Positions 1-5,996 of a stretch of 5,996 nt of DNA are shown one piece after another. The notes beneath the pieces were generated by a model. That model made no database searches, had not been told where the DNA came from, and saw nothing but the letters and a program-made list of their open reading frames with translations. A program made the position numbers and the translations under genes. Within the stretch, counting starts at the first letter, position 1. Every line of letters starts with the position of its first letter. This DNA is from Thermoleophilaceae bacterium. Its GTDB lineage: Bacteria > Actinomycetota > Thermoleophilia > Solirubrobacterales > Thermoleophilaceae. The stretch is taken from the NCBI GenBank assembly GCA_013812485.1, contig JACCTJ010000077.1, positions 1 to 5,996 on the forward strand, in the 5' to 3' direction.

Positions 1-1959
1 TGCGAGCGCTGCGGCACGCCCGTCATCTCGAAGCAGCTCGAGCAGTGGTTCTTCCGCATCACCGACTACGCCGACCGCCTGCTCGACGACCTCGACTCAC
101 TCGACTGGCCCGAGCACGTCAAGACCATGCAGCGCAACTGGATCGGCCGCTCCTACGGGGCGGAGGTCGTCTTCCGCTGCGAGGAGCTCGGTACCGACTA
201 CCCGGTGTTCACCACGCGCCCCGACACGCTGTTCGGCGCCACCTTCTTCGTGCTCGCGCCCGAGCATCCCGACGTGCTCAGGCTGAACGACTCGCCCGAG
301 GTCCGCTCCTACGTCGAGCGCGCCGCCGCCGAGCCGGCGGAGCAACGCGGCTCGGAGCTGCGCGAGAAGACCGGGATCGCCCTCGGGCACACGGTGACCA
401 ATCCGGTCAACGGCGAGCAGATCCCGATCTACGTCGCCGACTACGTGGTGATGGAGTACGGCACCGGCGCGATCATGGCCGTGCCGGCGCACGACGAGCG
501 CGATCACGAGTTCGCGCAGGCCTTCGAGCTGCCGATCCGGGAGGTCGTGAGGGCCGGCGGGGACGACAGCGGCGGCGCGAACGCGGCCGCGAGCCCGGCG
601 CCGGGTGCGCTCCCCTACACCGGCGACGGCGTCATGGTCAACTCGGCTGGCTTCGACGGCGAGCACAGCCGGGTCGCGTTCGACGCGATCGTCGACTGGC
701 TGGCCGAGTCGGGGCGCGGCCGCCGATCGGTCAACTTCCGCCTGCGCGACTGGCTGCTCTCGCGCCAGCGCTACTGGGGCTGCCCGATCCCGATCGTCCA
801 CTGCGAGCGCTGCGGGCTCGTGGCGGTGCCCGATGACCAGCTCCCGGTCGAGCTGCCCGACATCCAGGACTACGCGCCGAAGGGCCGGTCACCGCTCGCT
901 GCCGCCACCGACTGGGTGGAGACCACCTGCCCCGGCTGCGACGGCCCCGCCCGCCGCGAGACCGACACCATGGACACCTTCGTCGACTCCTCGTGGTACT
1001 TCCTGCGCTACTGCGACGCGCGCAACGACGCGGCGCCGTGGGACCAGGACGTGCTCGACGGCTGGATGGCCGTCGACCAGTACATCGGCGGCGTCGAGCA
1101 CGCGATCCTGCATCTGATGTACGCGCGCTTCTTCACCAAGGCGCTGGCCGACGTCGGCCTCGTCGGCTTCGAGGAGCCGTTCGCGCGCCTGTTCACCCAG
1201 GGCATGATCACCCGCGGCGGGGCGAAGATGTCGAAATCGCGCGGCAACGTGATCTCGCCGCGCGACTACGTCGAGCGCTACGGCGCCGACACCGCGCGCT
1301 GCTACATGCTCTACATCGGCCCGCCCGACCAGGGCGCCGACTGGTCGGACGAGGGCGTGGGGGGGATCCATCGCTTCCTCGCGCGCCTGTGGCGGCTCGC
1401 CGACGAGGTCGCCGAGCGCGACGGCGAGGACGCGGCGATCGAAGGCGCCGGCCTCGGCCGGCCGACGCCGCTGCTGCGCAAGGCCCACTGGGCGATCGAC
1501 AAGGTCACCGCCGACCTGCGCGACCGCTTCGCCTTCAACACCGCCCTCGCCGCGATCATCGAGCTGGTCAACGACGCCTACCGCTACAAGGACGACCTGC
1601 TCACCACGCCCGAGGGCATCGCGCAGCTGCGGTTCGCCGTGGCCACCGCGGGCTCGCTCGTCTTTCCGTTCGCGCCTCATCTCGGCAGCGAGGTGTACGA
1701 GCTGATGACCGGCACCCGCGTCTGGGAGGAGCCGTGGCCCGAGGCCGATCCCGCCCTGCTCAGCGCCGAGACCTTCGAGCTGATCGTGCAGGTCAACGGC
1801 AAGCTCCGCGACCGCGTCGCCGCCCCCGCCGAGGCCTCCGACGAGGAGCAGGAGCGCCTCGCCCTCGGCTCGGAGAAGGTTGCCGCCCAGCTCAACGGCG
1901 GCGAGATCGTCAAGACCGTCGTGGTACCGGGGAAGCTCGTCAACTTCGTGGTCCGTTAG
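1..1959 (+). CDS. leuS: Leucyl-tRNA synthetase, 5'-truncated by the window edge
   Basis: Cytoplasmic class I aminoacyl-tRNA synthetase that charges tRNA-Leu with leucine and hydrolyses mischarged products. The reading frame is open from base 1 to the TAG at 1957-1959, giving 652 visible residues. Bacterial LeuRS is usually about 800-880 residues, so the N-terminal part with the HIGH motif lies upstream. Visible in order: a CERC zinc-type pair (1-12) followed by the LEQWFFRITDYA and MQRNWIGRS segments; the CP1 editing domain with the threonine-rich TTRPDT (211-228) and MAVPAHDERD (475-504), whose Asp is a known editing residue; the return to the catalytic core with SRQRYWGCPIP; a second CERC (802-813) and a CPGC (928-939), plausibly one further zinc site; RETDTMDTFVDSSWYF; the KMSKS ATP-binding loop (1225-1239); the helical anticodon-binding domain (FAPHLGSEVYELMTG); and a C-terminal end VPGKLVNFVVR resembling other bacterial LeuRS ends. 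The C-terminus therefore looks natural. An Ala/Gly-rich linker (about 550-610) is longer than I recall in other LeuRS. Confidence 0.97.
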   Translation, partial: CERCGTPVISKQLEQWFFRITDYADRLLDDLDSLDWPEHVKTMQRNWIGRSYGAEVVFRCEELGTDYPVFTTRPDTLFGATFFVLAPEHPDVLRLNDSPEVRSYVERAAAEPAEQRGSELREKTGIALGHTVTNPVNGEQIPIYVADYVVMEYGTGAIMAVPAHDERDHEFAQAFELPIREVVRAGGDDSGGANAAASPAPGALPYTGDGVMVNSAGFDGEHSRVAFDAIVDWLAESGRGRRSVNFRLRDWLLSRQRYWGCPIPIVHCERCGLVAVPDDQLPVELPDIQDYAPKGRSPLAAATDWVETTCPGCDGPARRETDTMDTFVDSSWYFLRYCDARNDAAPWDQDVLDGWMAVDQYIGGVEHAILHLMYARFFTKALADVGLVGFEEPFARLFTQGMITRGGAKMSKSRGNVISPRDYVERYGADTARCYMLYIGPPDQGADWSDEGVGGIHRFLARLWRLADEVAERDGEDAAIEGAGLGRPTPLLRKAHWAIDKVTADLRDRFAFNTALAAIIELVNDAYRYKDDLLTTPEGIAQLRFAVATAGSLVFPFAPHLGSEVYELMTGTRVWEEPWPEADPALLSAETFELIVQVNGKLRDRVAAPAEASDEEQERLALGSEKVAAQLNGGEIVKTVVVPGKLVNFVVR

Positions 1960-1974
1960 ATGGTCGATTTCTCA

Positions 1975-2004
1975 TTGACGCACCCACGGATGACGGCGCA
2001 TACC
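1975..2004 (+). promoter_or_regulatory. Weak candidate promoter for the crt operon
   Basis: TTGACG at 1975-1980 matches five of six bases of the sigma70-type -35 consensus. The best -10-like hexamer at an acceptable distance is CATACC (1999-2004, 18-bp spacer), which is poor. If real, transcription would begin near 2011 and the 2031-2051 dyad would lie just downstream of the start, a usual place for a repressor operator. The position fits a promoter for crtI, but the -10 is weak and actinobacterial promoters are hard to recognise by eye. Confidence 0.2.
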
Positions 2005-2030
2005 GGCGCTGGATCGCCACCCGCACCCTC

Positions 2031-2051
2031 GCAGGTAGCGCTGCTACCTGC
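2031..2051. promoter_or_regulatory. Perfect 9-bp dyad, candidate operator or RNA hairpin
   Basis: GCAGGTAGC (2031-2039) and its exact reverse complement GCTACCTGC (2043-2051) are separated by the 3-base centre GCT. This 21-bp symmetrical site lies 97 bp before the crtI start codon. As RNA it gives a stable 9-pair stem with a triloop, but no U-tract follows. Length and symmetry are typical of a site for a dimeric helix-turn-helix regulator. Carotenoid operons in several bacteria are controlled by light-responsive MerR-family repressors (CarH/LitR), which is one possibility, but no regulator gene is present here. Confidence 0.4.
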
Positions 2052-2134
2052 TGCAGAATCGACCATCTGAGCCGAGGCGAGCGATCCGGCGCGCCAACCT
2101 GCTCGTATAGGCCTTGAGGATGCGTCCCCGACTC

Positions 2135-2138
2135 GGAG
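2135..2138 (+). promoter_or_regulatory. Ribosome binding site of crtI
   Basis: GGAG lies 10 nt before the ATG at 2149. The upstream frame is open back to a TGA at 2068-2070 but contains no ATG, GTG or TTG in frame, so this site and the ATG at 2149 fix the crtI start. Confidence 0.55.
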
Positions 2139-2148
2139 CAGCTTCGCG

Positions 2149-3624
2149 ATGAGGGTCGTCGTGATCGGCGCCGGGCTCGGCGGCCTCGGGGTGGCGCTGC
2201 GCCTCCAGGGCGCCGGCCACGAGGTCACCGTCGTCGATCGTCGCGAGCGGCCCGGCGGGCGCGCCTACCAGCTGCGCGATCACGACTACACCTGGGACAT
2301 GGGCCCATCCCTGCTGACCATGCCGTGGGTCCTCGAGGAGACCTTCGCCGCCGGCGGCCTCGACCTGCACCGCGAGGTGACGCTGCGCCGGCTCGAGCCG
2401 CTCTACCGCATCCGCTGGGCCGAGGACGAGCGCCATCTCGACTTCTGGAGCGACCGGGAGCGGCTTCGGGAGGAGATCGCGCGCTTCTCCTCGGCCGACG
2501 CCGCTCGCCTCGACGCCTTCCTCGACGCGGTCCGGCCGATCTACGAGGAGGGGATCCTCGCCGCCGGGCGGCAGTCCTTCCTGCGTGCGCGCGACTTCGT
2601 CGCGCTCCTGCCGACGATGCTGCGACTGGGCGCCGCGCTACCCCTGCACCGCTTCGTCGCGCGGTACTTCGAGCATCCACGGATTCGTGAGGCCTTCTCC
2701 TTCCATTCGTTGTTCATCGGGGGGGACCCCTTCAGGGTGCCCGCGATCTATGCCGCGCTCGTCTACCTCCAGGTCGTCGACGGGGGCTGGTACGCGCAGG
2801 GCGGTACGTACTCGATCGTCGAGGCGATGGCGCGACCGCTCGACGTGCGCTGCGGCGTGGCCGTCGAGCGCATCGAGCGATCGGGAGACCGGCGCGGGGG
2901 CGGAGGCGAGGTCCGGGGCGTGATCCTCGCCGACGGCGAGCGCATCCCCGCCGACGTCGTCGTCTCGAACGCCGACGTCCTCTCGACCCACGAGCTGCTC
3001 GGCCGGCGCGCCCCGCTGCGGCGCCTGACCCCCACGATGTCCTGCTACCTGCTCTTCCTAGGCACGAACCGCACCTACCCCGAGCTCCTGCACCACACCC
3101 TGCTGCTCGGGCGCGACTACCGCGAGACCATCACCGAGGTCACGCGCGGGCGCTCCGTCCCGCACCGGCTCTCGACCTACGTGCACACTCCCTCGCGCAC
3201 CGAGCCGGGGATGGCGGCGCCGGGCGGCGACTCGATCTACGCGCTCCTGCCAGTACCCAACCTGAGGGCGCCGATCGACTGGCGAACCGAGGCCCGCCCG
3301 CTGCGCGACCGCCTCGTGGCCGACTACGAGCGCTCCTACGGTCTCGAGGGCCTCGCCGACTCGATCGTCGTCGAGCACGAGATGACGCCCGAGGACTTCC
3401 GCTCGGAGCTCGGGGCGGTGGACGGCAACGCGTTCGCCGTCGAGCCGACGCTGCACCAGTCGGCCTACTTCCGCCAGCCCAACCGCGACCGCTCGGTCGA
3501 CGGCCTCTACTACGTCGGCGGGGGGACCCATCCCGGCGCCGGCGTGCCCGGCGTGCTGCTCGGAGCCGAGGTCACCGCCAAGCTGATCGAGGGGGACCGT
3601 GCGCGCGCTCCGCTCGCCGCCTGA
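2149..3624 (+). CDS. crtI: Phytoene desaturase (CrtI-type, FAD-dependent)
   Basis: 491 residues, the normal size for bacterial CrtI (about 490-510). It is a membrane-associated FAD enzyme that introduces double bases-of-conjugation (desaturations) into phytoene on the way to neurosporene or lycopene. Seen: an N-terminal dinucleotide-binding fold with GAGLGG (residues 7-12), acidic D30 at the end of the second strand, and RPGGRA (34-39); the CrtI-typical GPSLLTMP stretch (52-59); and near the C-terminus DGLYYVGGGTHPGAGVPG (451-468), which closely resembles the bacterial phytoene dehydrogenase signature. A Gly/Arg-rich stretch around 2883-2910 looks like a variable surface loop. The ATG is supported by GGAG 10 nt upstream, and the Rossmann fold starts at residue 2. 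crtB overlaps its last 26 nt. CrtN-type diapophytoene desaturase or another CrtI-family carotenoid oxidoreductase is possible, since the number of desaturation steps and the chain length cannot be read from sequence. The adjacent phytoene synthase favours CrtI. Confidence 0.93.
   Translation: MRVVVIGAGLGGLGVALRLQGAGHEVTVVDRRERPGGRAYQLRDHDYTWDMGPSLLTMPWVLEETFAAGGLDLHREVTLRRLEPLYRIRWAEDERHLDFWSDRERLREEIARFSSADAARLDAFLDAVRPIYEEGILAAGRQSFLRARDFVALLPTMLRLGAALPLHRFVARYFEHPRIREAFSFHSLFIGGDPFRVPAIYAALVYLQVVDGGWYAQGGTYSIVEAMARPLDVRCGVAVERIERSGDRRGGGGEVRGVILADGERIPADVVVSNADVLSTHELLGRRAPLRRLTPTMSCYLLFLGTNRTYPELLHHTLLLGRDYRETITEVTRGRSVPHRLSTYVHTPSRTEPGMAAPGGDSIYALLPVPNLRAPIDWRTEARPLRDRLVADYERSYGLEGLADSIVVEHEMTPEDFRSELGAVDGNAFAVEPTLHQSAYFRQPNRDRSVDGLYYVGGGTHPGAGVPGVLLGAEVTAKLIEGDRARAPLAA
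3589..3595 (+). promoter_or_regulatory. Ribosome binding site of crtB inside the crtI 3' end
   Basis: GAGGGGG lies within the last codons of crtI; the GAGG core is 6 nt before the GTG at 3599. This supports the GTG as the crtB start and makes coupled translation of crtI and crtB likely. Confidence 0.6.
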
Positions 3625-4414
3625 CGCAACCCTGACCGAGGCGCGCGCGACGACGCGGCGGGTCGCGCGCACCTTCGGGCTCGCCTGCCGGCTGCTGCCC
3701 GCGGGCGTGCGCGACGACGTCTACCGGCTCTATCTCGTGTTCCGCACGCTCGACGACGCCGTCGACGAGGGCCAGCCGGCGGCCGAGGCTCGGGTCGAGG
3801 CCGTCGAGCGCTGGGCCCGCGGCGGGCCCGCGGAGTCGCGCGAGGCACGCCTGCTCGCCCAGGTCGACGTTCGGCGTCCGCTCCCGCGCGAGGCGCTACT
3901 CGACTTCTGTCACGGCATGCGCGACGACCTCGCCGACCGCCCGGTGGTCACCGAAGAGGACCTCGACGAGTACTGCTACCGCGTCGCCGGGACCGTCGGC
4001 GTGACCATGGCCGCCGTCCTCGGCACGCGCGCGCCCGCCGAGCGCCAGGCCGCGGCGCTCGGCATGGCCATGCAACGGACGAACGTCCTGCGCGACGTCG
4101 AGGAGGACCGCGCTCGCGGCCGCGTCTACCTGCCTCAGCAGGCGATCGAGCGGCACCGCCTGGAAGGCCCCGAGGCGCGGGAGGGGCTCGTGCGCGAGCA
4201 GATCGCGCGCGCCGACGCGCTCTACGACGAGGGTCTCGCCGGCGTCGCGAAGCTCGCCTGCGGCCGCCGGGCGGTGCGCGCCGCCGGAATGATGTACCGC
4301 GAGATCCTGCGCGAGATCGAACGCGAGGGCTACGGGCGCTCGCGCCGGCGGGTGGCGGTCTCGCGGCGGCGCAAGGTCGCCCTCGCCGCCCGCCACGGGG
4401 TCCTCGCCCGGTAG
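3599..4414 (+). CDS. crtB: Phytoene synthase (squalene/phytoene synthase family)
   Basis: 271 residues, slightly short for CrtB (about 280-310) but complete in its core. The enzyme condenses two GGPP molecules head-to-head through prephytoene diphosphate to phytoene, using Mg2+. Both aspartate-rich diphosphate-binding motifs are present: DDAVD at residues 52-56 (context FRTLDDAVD) and DVEED at 166-170 (context RTNVLRDVEEDRARGRVYLP), the latter a family hallmark. ARTF (23-26) takes the place of the usual SRTF/SKSF, and YCYRVAGTVG (126-135) is the conserved central helix. The GTG start is chosen for its Shine-Dalgarno sequence; it overlaps crtI by 26 nt. The stop codon shares its last base with the GTG of the next gene. 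Related alternatives are CrtM (C30 diapophytoene synthase) or HpnC/HpnD of hopanoid synthesis. The crtI neighbour makes carotenoid synthesis the better call. Confidence 0.92.
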   Translation: MRALRSPPDATLTEARATTRRVARTFGLACRLLPAGVRDDVYRLYLVFRTLDDAVDEGQPAAEARVEAVERWARGGPAESREARLLAQVDVRRPLPREALLDFCHGMRDDLADRPVVTEEDLDEYCYRVAGTVGVTMAAVLGTRAPAERQAAALGMAMQRTNVLRDVEEDRARGRVYLPQQAIERHRLEGPEAREGLVREQIARADALYDEGLAGVAKLACGRRAVRAAGMMYREILREIEREGYGRSRRRVAVSRRRKVALAARHGVLAR

Positions 4415-4953
4415 TGGTTCCCCCCGGCGATCTCGAGTCGCCGGAGCGCCGCCGGCGCGCGATCCAGATCGCCGTGGTGGGCGGCGGCGAGCCTGAGACC
4501 GCGCTCCTTCCCGTCGCCGAGGAGGTCGGACGGCGACTCGCGGAGGCCGGAGCGATCGTGGTGTGCGGCGGCCTCGGCGGCGTCATGGAAGCCACCTGCC
4601 GGGGCGCCCGGGCGGCCGGCGGGCTGACCGTCGGCCTGCTGCCCGGCACCGACCCCGGAGCCGCCAACCCGTTCCTCGACGTCGCGCTCGCGACCGGGCT
4701 CGGAGAGGCTCGCGACGCGCTCGTGGCGCGCGCCGGAGAGGCCGTGATCGCCCTCGGCGGCGCCTACGGAACGCTGGCCGAGGTCGCTCTGGCGCTCAAG
4801 GCCCGAACGCCCGTGGTCGGGCTCGATACCTGGAAGCTCGGACGGCCGGGGCTGGCGACGGACCCGATCGAGCGGGTCGCCTCCGCGGCCGAGGCCGTCT
4901 CGCGGGCGCTCGCGCTCGCGCGGGCGGGGAGCGCCGGCGAACCGCGCCGCTGA
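4414..4953 (+). CDS. LOG-like Rossmann protein (TIGR00725/SLOG type), function unknown
   Basis: 179 residues, with a Rossmann-like nucleotide-binding fold of the LOG/DprA superfamily. Seen: the first strand and glycine loop IQIAVVGGGEPE (residues 17-28), VVCGGLGGVMEA (49-60), VGLLPG (73-78), and IALGGAYGTLAEVALAL (112-128), the counterpart of the PGGxGTxxE motif of LOG phosphoribohydrolases but without its proline. Proteins of this shape are annotated TIGR00725 or molybdenum-cofactor-carrier-like, and true LOG enzymes release cytokinin bases from nucleoside 5'-monophosphates. Whether this one is an enzyme or a ligand-binding protein cannot be decided. The GTG start at 4414 overlaps the crtB stop by one base (TAGTG), which implies translational coupling. 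No good Shine-Dalgarno sequence is seen. The first 15 or so residues are charged and may be disordered, so the true start could be slightly downstream. No signal peptide or membrane segment is visible. Confidence 0.8.
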   Translation: MVPPGDLESPERRRRAIQIAVVGGGEPETALLPVAEEVGRRLAEAGAIVVCGGLGGVMEATCRGARAAGGLTVGLLPGTDPGAANPFLDVALATGLGEARDALVARAGEAVIALGGAYGTLAEVALALKARTPVVGLDTWKLGRPGLATDPIERVASAAEAVSRALALARAGSAGEPRR

Positions 4954-5066
4954 TCCGCTGCGCGCCAGGTTCAGGCACCGGGTGAGGTGGGTATCGCCGG
5001 GTCCATGCCTTCGCTCGTGCACCGACGCGTGGCTCACCCTCTCGCCCGCGCGGAGCCGGCCGCGCC
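4954..5066. other. 113-bp intergenic gap with a weak inverted repeat
   Basis: GGGTGAG (4980-4986) and CTCACCC (5033-5039) form a 7-bp inverted repeat with a 46-base spacer, which is modest and could be chance at this GC content. There is no T-run, tRNA or convincing promoter. The gap separates the carotenoid cluster from the acylphosphatase and methyltransferase pair, so a transcript boundary may lie here, but nothing in the sequence proves it. Confidence 0.3.
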
Positions 5067-5345
5067 GTGAGCGACGGGCCGACGCGTCGCCGCGTGGTGA
5101 TCTCCGGCGATGTCCAGGGCGTCAGCTTCCGCGACGCCACCCGCCGGGAGGCCGAGCGGGCCGGCCTCGCCGGGTGGGTGGGCAATCGCGACGAGGGCTC
5201 GGTCGAGGCGGTCTTCGAGGGCGACGCGGACGCGGTCGAGCGGCTCGTCGAGTGGTGCCGCTCCGGCCCGAGCAGCGCCGATGTCGACGGTGTCGAGGCC
5301 TCGGAGGAGGAACCACAGGGCGAATCGGGCTTCGAGGTCCGATAG
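5067..5345 (+). CDS. acyP: Acylphosphatase
   Basis: 92 residues, the usual size of this small cytoplasmic enzyme, which hydrolyses acyl phosphates such as carbamoyl phosphate or 1,3-bisphosphoglycerate. The fold signature is clear: ISGDVQGVSFRDATRREAE (residues 12-30) gives the phosphate-binding loop with catalytic Arg22, and GLAGWVGNRDEGSVEAVFEG (33-52) carries catalytic Asn40. The position just before Asn40 is Gly where many family members have Arg (GWVRN). The C-terminal FEVR fits the final strand. The GTG start at 5067 is chosen because the strand RRRVVISG follows within a few residues and no other in-frame start is found upstream in the gap. A GGAG at 5052-5055 is 11 nt away, rather far. 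The next gene starts 22 bp after its stop, so the two are probably co-transcribed. Confidence 0.92.
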   Translation: MSDGPTRRRVVISGDVQGVSFRDATRREAERAGLAGWVGNRDEGSVEAVFEGDADAVERLVEWCRSGPSSADVDGVEASEEEPQGESGFEVR

Positions 5346-5367
5346 CGTCCGGCGGCGTCGTGTCGCG

Positions 5368-5996
5368 ATGAACGGCATCATCCGACCGGAGGTCGAGCGC
5401 TACGCGGAGGAGCACACGACTGCGCCCCCGCCGCATCTCGTCGCGCTCGCGGAGGAGACGCGCGAGAACCTCTCCTCGCCGCAGATGATGACCGGCCCCG
5501 TCGAGGGCCGGTTCCTCGAGGTCCTGGTATTCGCGAGCGGGGCGCGGAGCGTGCTCGAGATCGGGACCTTCAGCGGATACTCCGCCCTCTCCATGGCCGC
5601 GGGCCTGCCCGCCGACGGACGCATCGTGACCTGCGAGGTCGACGCCGAGGTGGCGGAGGTCGCCCGGCGCCACATCGCCGCGAGCCCCTACGCCGCGCGC
5701 ATCGAGGTCCGGGTCGGACCGGCCCTCGAGACCGTCGCGGGGCTCGAGGGGCCCTTCGATCTGGTCTTCATCGACGCGGACAAGCAGGGCTACCGCGGCT
5801 ACCTCGAGGCCGTTCTGCCGAAGCTCTCCGAGCGCGGGGTGATCGCGATCGACAACACGCTCTGGAGCGGGCGGGTGGTCGACGACGCGGAGCCCGACGA
5901 GCGCACGCGCGCGCTGGTCGAGCTGAACGACGGGTTGCGGGCGGACCCGCGGGTGGTCTGCGTCCAGCTCACCGTGCGCGACGGGATCACGCTGGT
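5368..5996 (+). CDS. Class I SAM-dependent O-methyltransferase (CCoAOMT-like), 3' end cut by window
   Basis: The frame opens with ATG at 5368 and stays open to the edge, giving 210 residues (the last codon is incomplete). Family 3 O-methyltransferases are usually about 210-225 residues and end shortly after a DGxTLV stretch, as here, so only a few residues are missing. They transfer methyl from S-adenosylmethionine to catechol-type hydroxyls, usually with a divalent metal. Seen: SVLEIGTFSGYSALSMA (residues 61-77) as the SAM-binding glycine motif; GRIVTCEVD (84-92) with the acidic ribose-binding region; FDLVFIDADKQGY (130-142), whose Asp residues include a metal ligand; and GVIAIDNTLWSGRV (157-170), whose Asp162 and Asn163 match the other metal ligands of the family. 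The Shine-Dalgarno sequence is weak (GGCGG about 12 nt upstream). The substrate is unknown. The family differs from the CrtF-type carotenoid methyltransferases, so a role with the crt genes is not implied. Confidence 0.9.
   Translation, partial: MNGIIRPEVERYAEEHTTAPPPHLVALAEETRENLSSPQMMTGPVEGRFLEVLVFASGARSVLEIGTFSGYSALSMAAGLPADGRIVTCEVDAEVAEVARRHIAASPYAARIEVRVGPALETVAGLEGPFDLVFIDADKQGYRGYLEAVLPKLSERGVIAIDNTLWSGRVVDDAEPDERTRALVELNDGLRADPRVVCVQLTVRDGITL

Larger units (their letters stand above)
1956..2070. repeat. Nested inverted repeat spanning the leuS stop codon and 3' region
   Basis: AGATGGTCGATT at 1958-1969 is matched exactly by its reverse complement AATCGACCATCT at 2057-2068, 12 of 12 bases with 87 bases between. 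As RNA the pairing extends by a U-A pair (1956/2070), a U-G pair (1957/2069) and a U-G pair (1970/2056), making a 15-pair stem. Two bases of the leuS stop codon sit in the left arm. The enclosed DNA carries a second perfect hairpin (2031-2051) next to the right arm. No T-run follows either stem, so it is not a classical intrinsic terminator. Possible readings are a long-range transcript-end structure, a structured leader for crtI, or a short terminal-inverted-repeat element. No clear target-site duplication flanks it. The symmetry is seen directly; the function is unknown. Confidence 0.6.

Noticed and set aside
45..836. A 263-codon + strand frame and a matching antisense frame (97-801) over the leuS editing domain.
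   Set aside because: Composition is Arg-rich with no recognisable motifs. The leuS frame at this place contains the conserved editing and catalytic motifs.
1960..2070. A 36-codon ATG-to-TGA frame starting right after the leuS stop (TAG followed by ATG), lying between the arms of the inverted repeat.
   Set aside because: It is short, has no separate ribosome site, has Pro/Ala-rich unremarkable content, and is bounded by the repeat itself. Its stop falls at the edge of the right arm and it resembles no family I know.
2106..2111. TATAGG as a possible -10 element closer to crtI.
   Set aside because: No -35-like sequence is found at 16-18 bp upstream, and one weak hexamer is not enough.
993..2117. 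A long + strand frame overlapping leuS (374 codons).
   Set aside because: It is extremely Arg/Ala/Pro-rich, typical of an alternative frame in high-GC DNA, and lies over a well-supported leuS.
2719..2725. A run of seven G in crtI (and another at 1359-1365 in leuS) as a possible frameshift or sequencing-error site.
   Set aside because: The frame continues through both runs with conserved family sequence on either side, so there is no sign of a shift.
3058..4667. Several long antisense frames over crtI, crtB and the LOG-like gene.
   Set aside because: These are mirror frames caused by high GC at third codon positions; none shows a domain or ribosome site.
4954..5066. Checked for a tRNA or riboswitch in the gap before the acylphosphatase gene.
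   Set aside because: No cloverleaf arms, T-loop sequence or known riboswitch core could be found; only a 7-bp inverted repeat is present.

Overview
The window is a stretch of very GC-rich bacterial chromosome (roughly 70% G+C by eye, with strong G/C preference at third codon positions). All genes lie on the + strand and are tightly packed. GTG starts and the protein sequences suggest a high-GC actinobacterium, possibly of the Thermoleophilia/Solirubrobacterales or Rubrobacter type. That placement is inference from composition and gene style, not a taxonomic result.

Layout. Positions 1-1959 hold the C-terminal three quarters of leucyl-tRNA synthetase (leuS), whose 5' end lies outside the window. 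A 189-bp gap follows (1960-2148), the only sizeable non-coding stretch. It holds a nested inverted repeat: 12-bp perfect outer arms about 87 bp apart, one of them overlapping the leuS stop codon, and inside them a perfect 9-bp dyad with a 3-nt centre. Next is a compact carotenoid operon: crtI (phytoene desaturase, 2149-3624), crtB (phytoene synthase, 3599-4414, overlapping crtI by 26 nt) and a LOG-like/TIGR00725-type Rossmann protein (4414-4953, overlapping crtB by 1 nt). After a 113-bp gap come a small acylphosphatase (5067-5345) and, 22 bp later, a CCoAOMT-like class I SAM-dependent O-methyltransferase that runs off the right edge with probably only a few residues missing.

How the genes work together. 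CrtB condenses two geranylgeranyl diphosphates to phytoene, and CrtI desaturates phytoene toward lycopene, so these two genes form the core of C40 carotenoid synthesis. The GGPP synthase and any cyclase, hydroxylase or elongase are not in this window. The LOG-like protein appears translationally coupled to crtB, but its role is unknown. Acylphosphatase and the O-methyltransferase look like general-purpose neighbours with no evident link to carotenoids. LeuRS is an unrelated housekeeping gene.

No strong candidate for a previously undescribed system is visible. The points most worth checking are the nested inverted repeat and dyad between leuS and crtI (a carotenoid-operon operator, a structured RNA or terminator, or a small mobile-repeat relic) and the coupling of an uncharacterised LOG-like protein to the crt genes.
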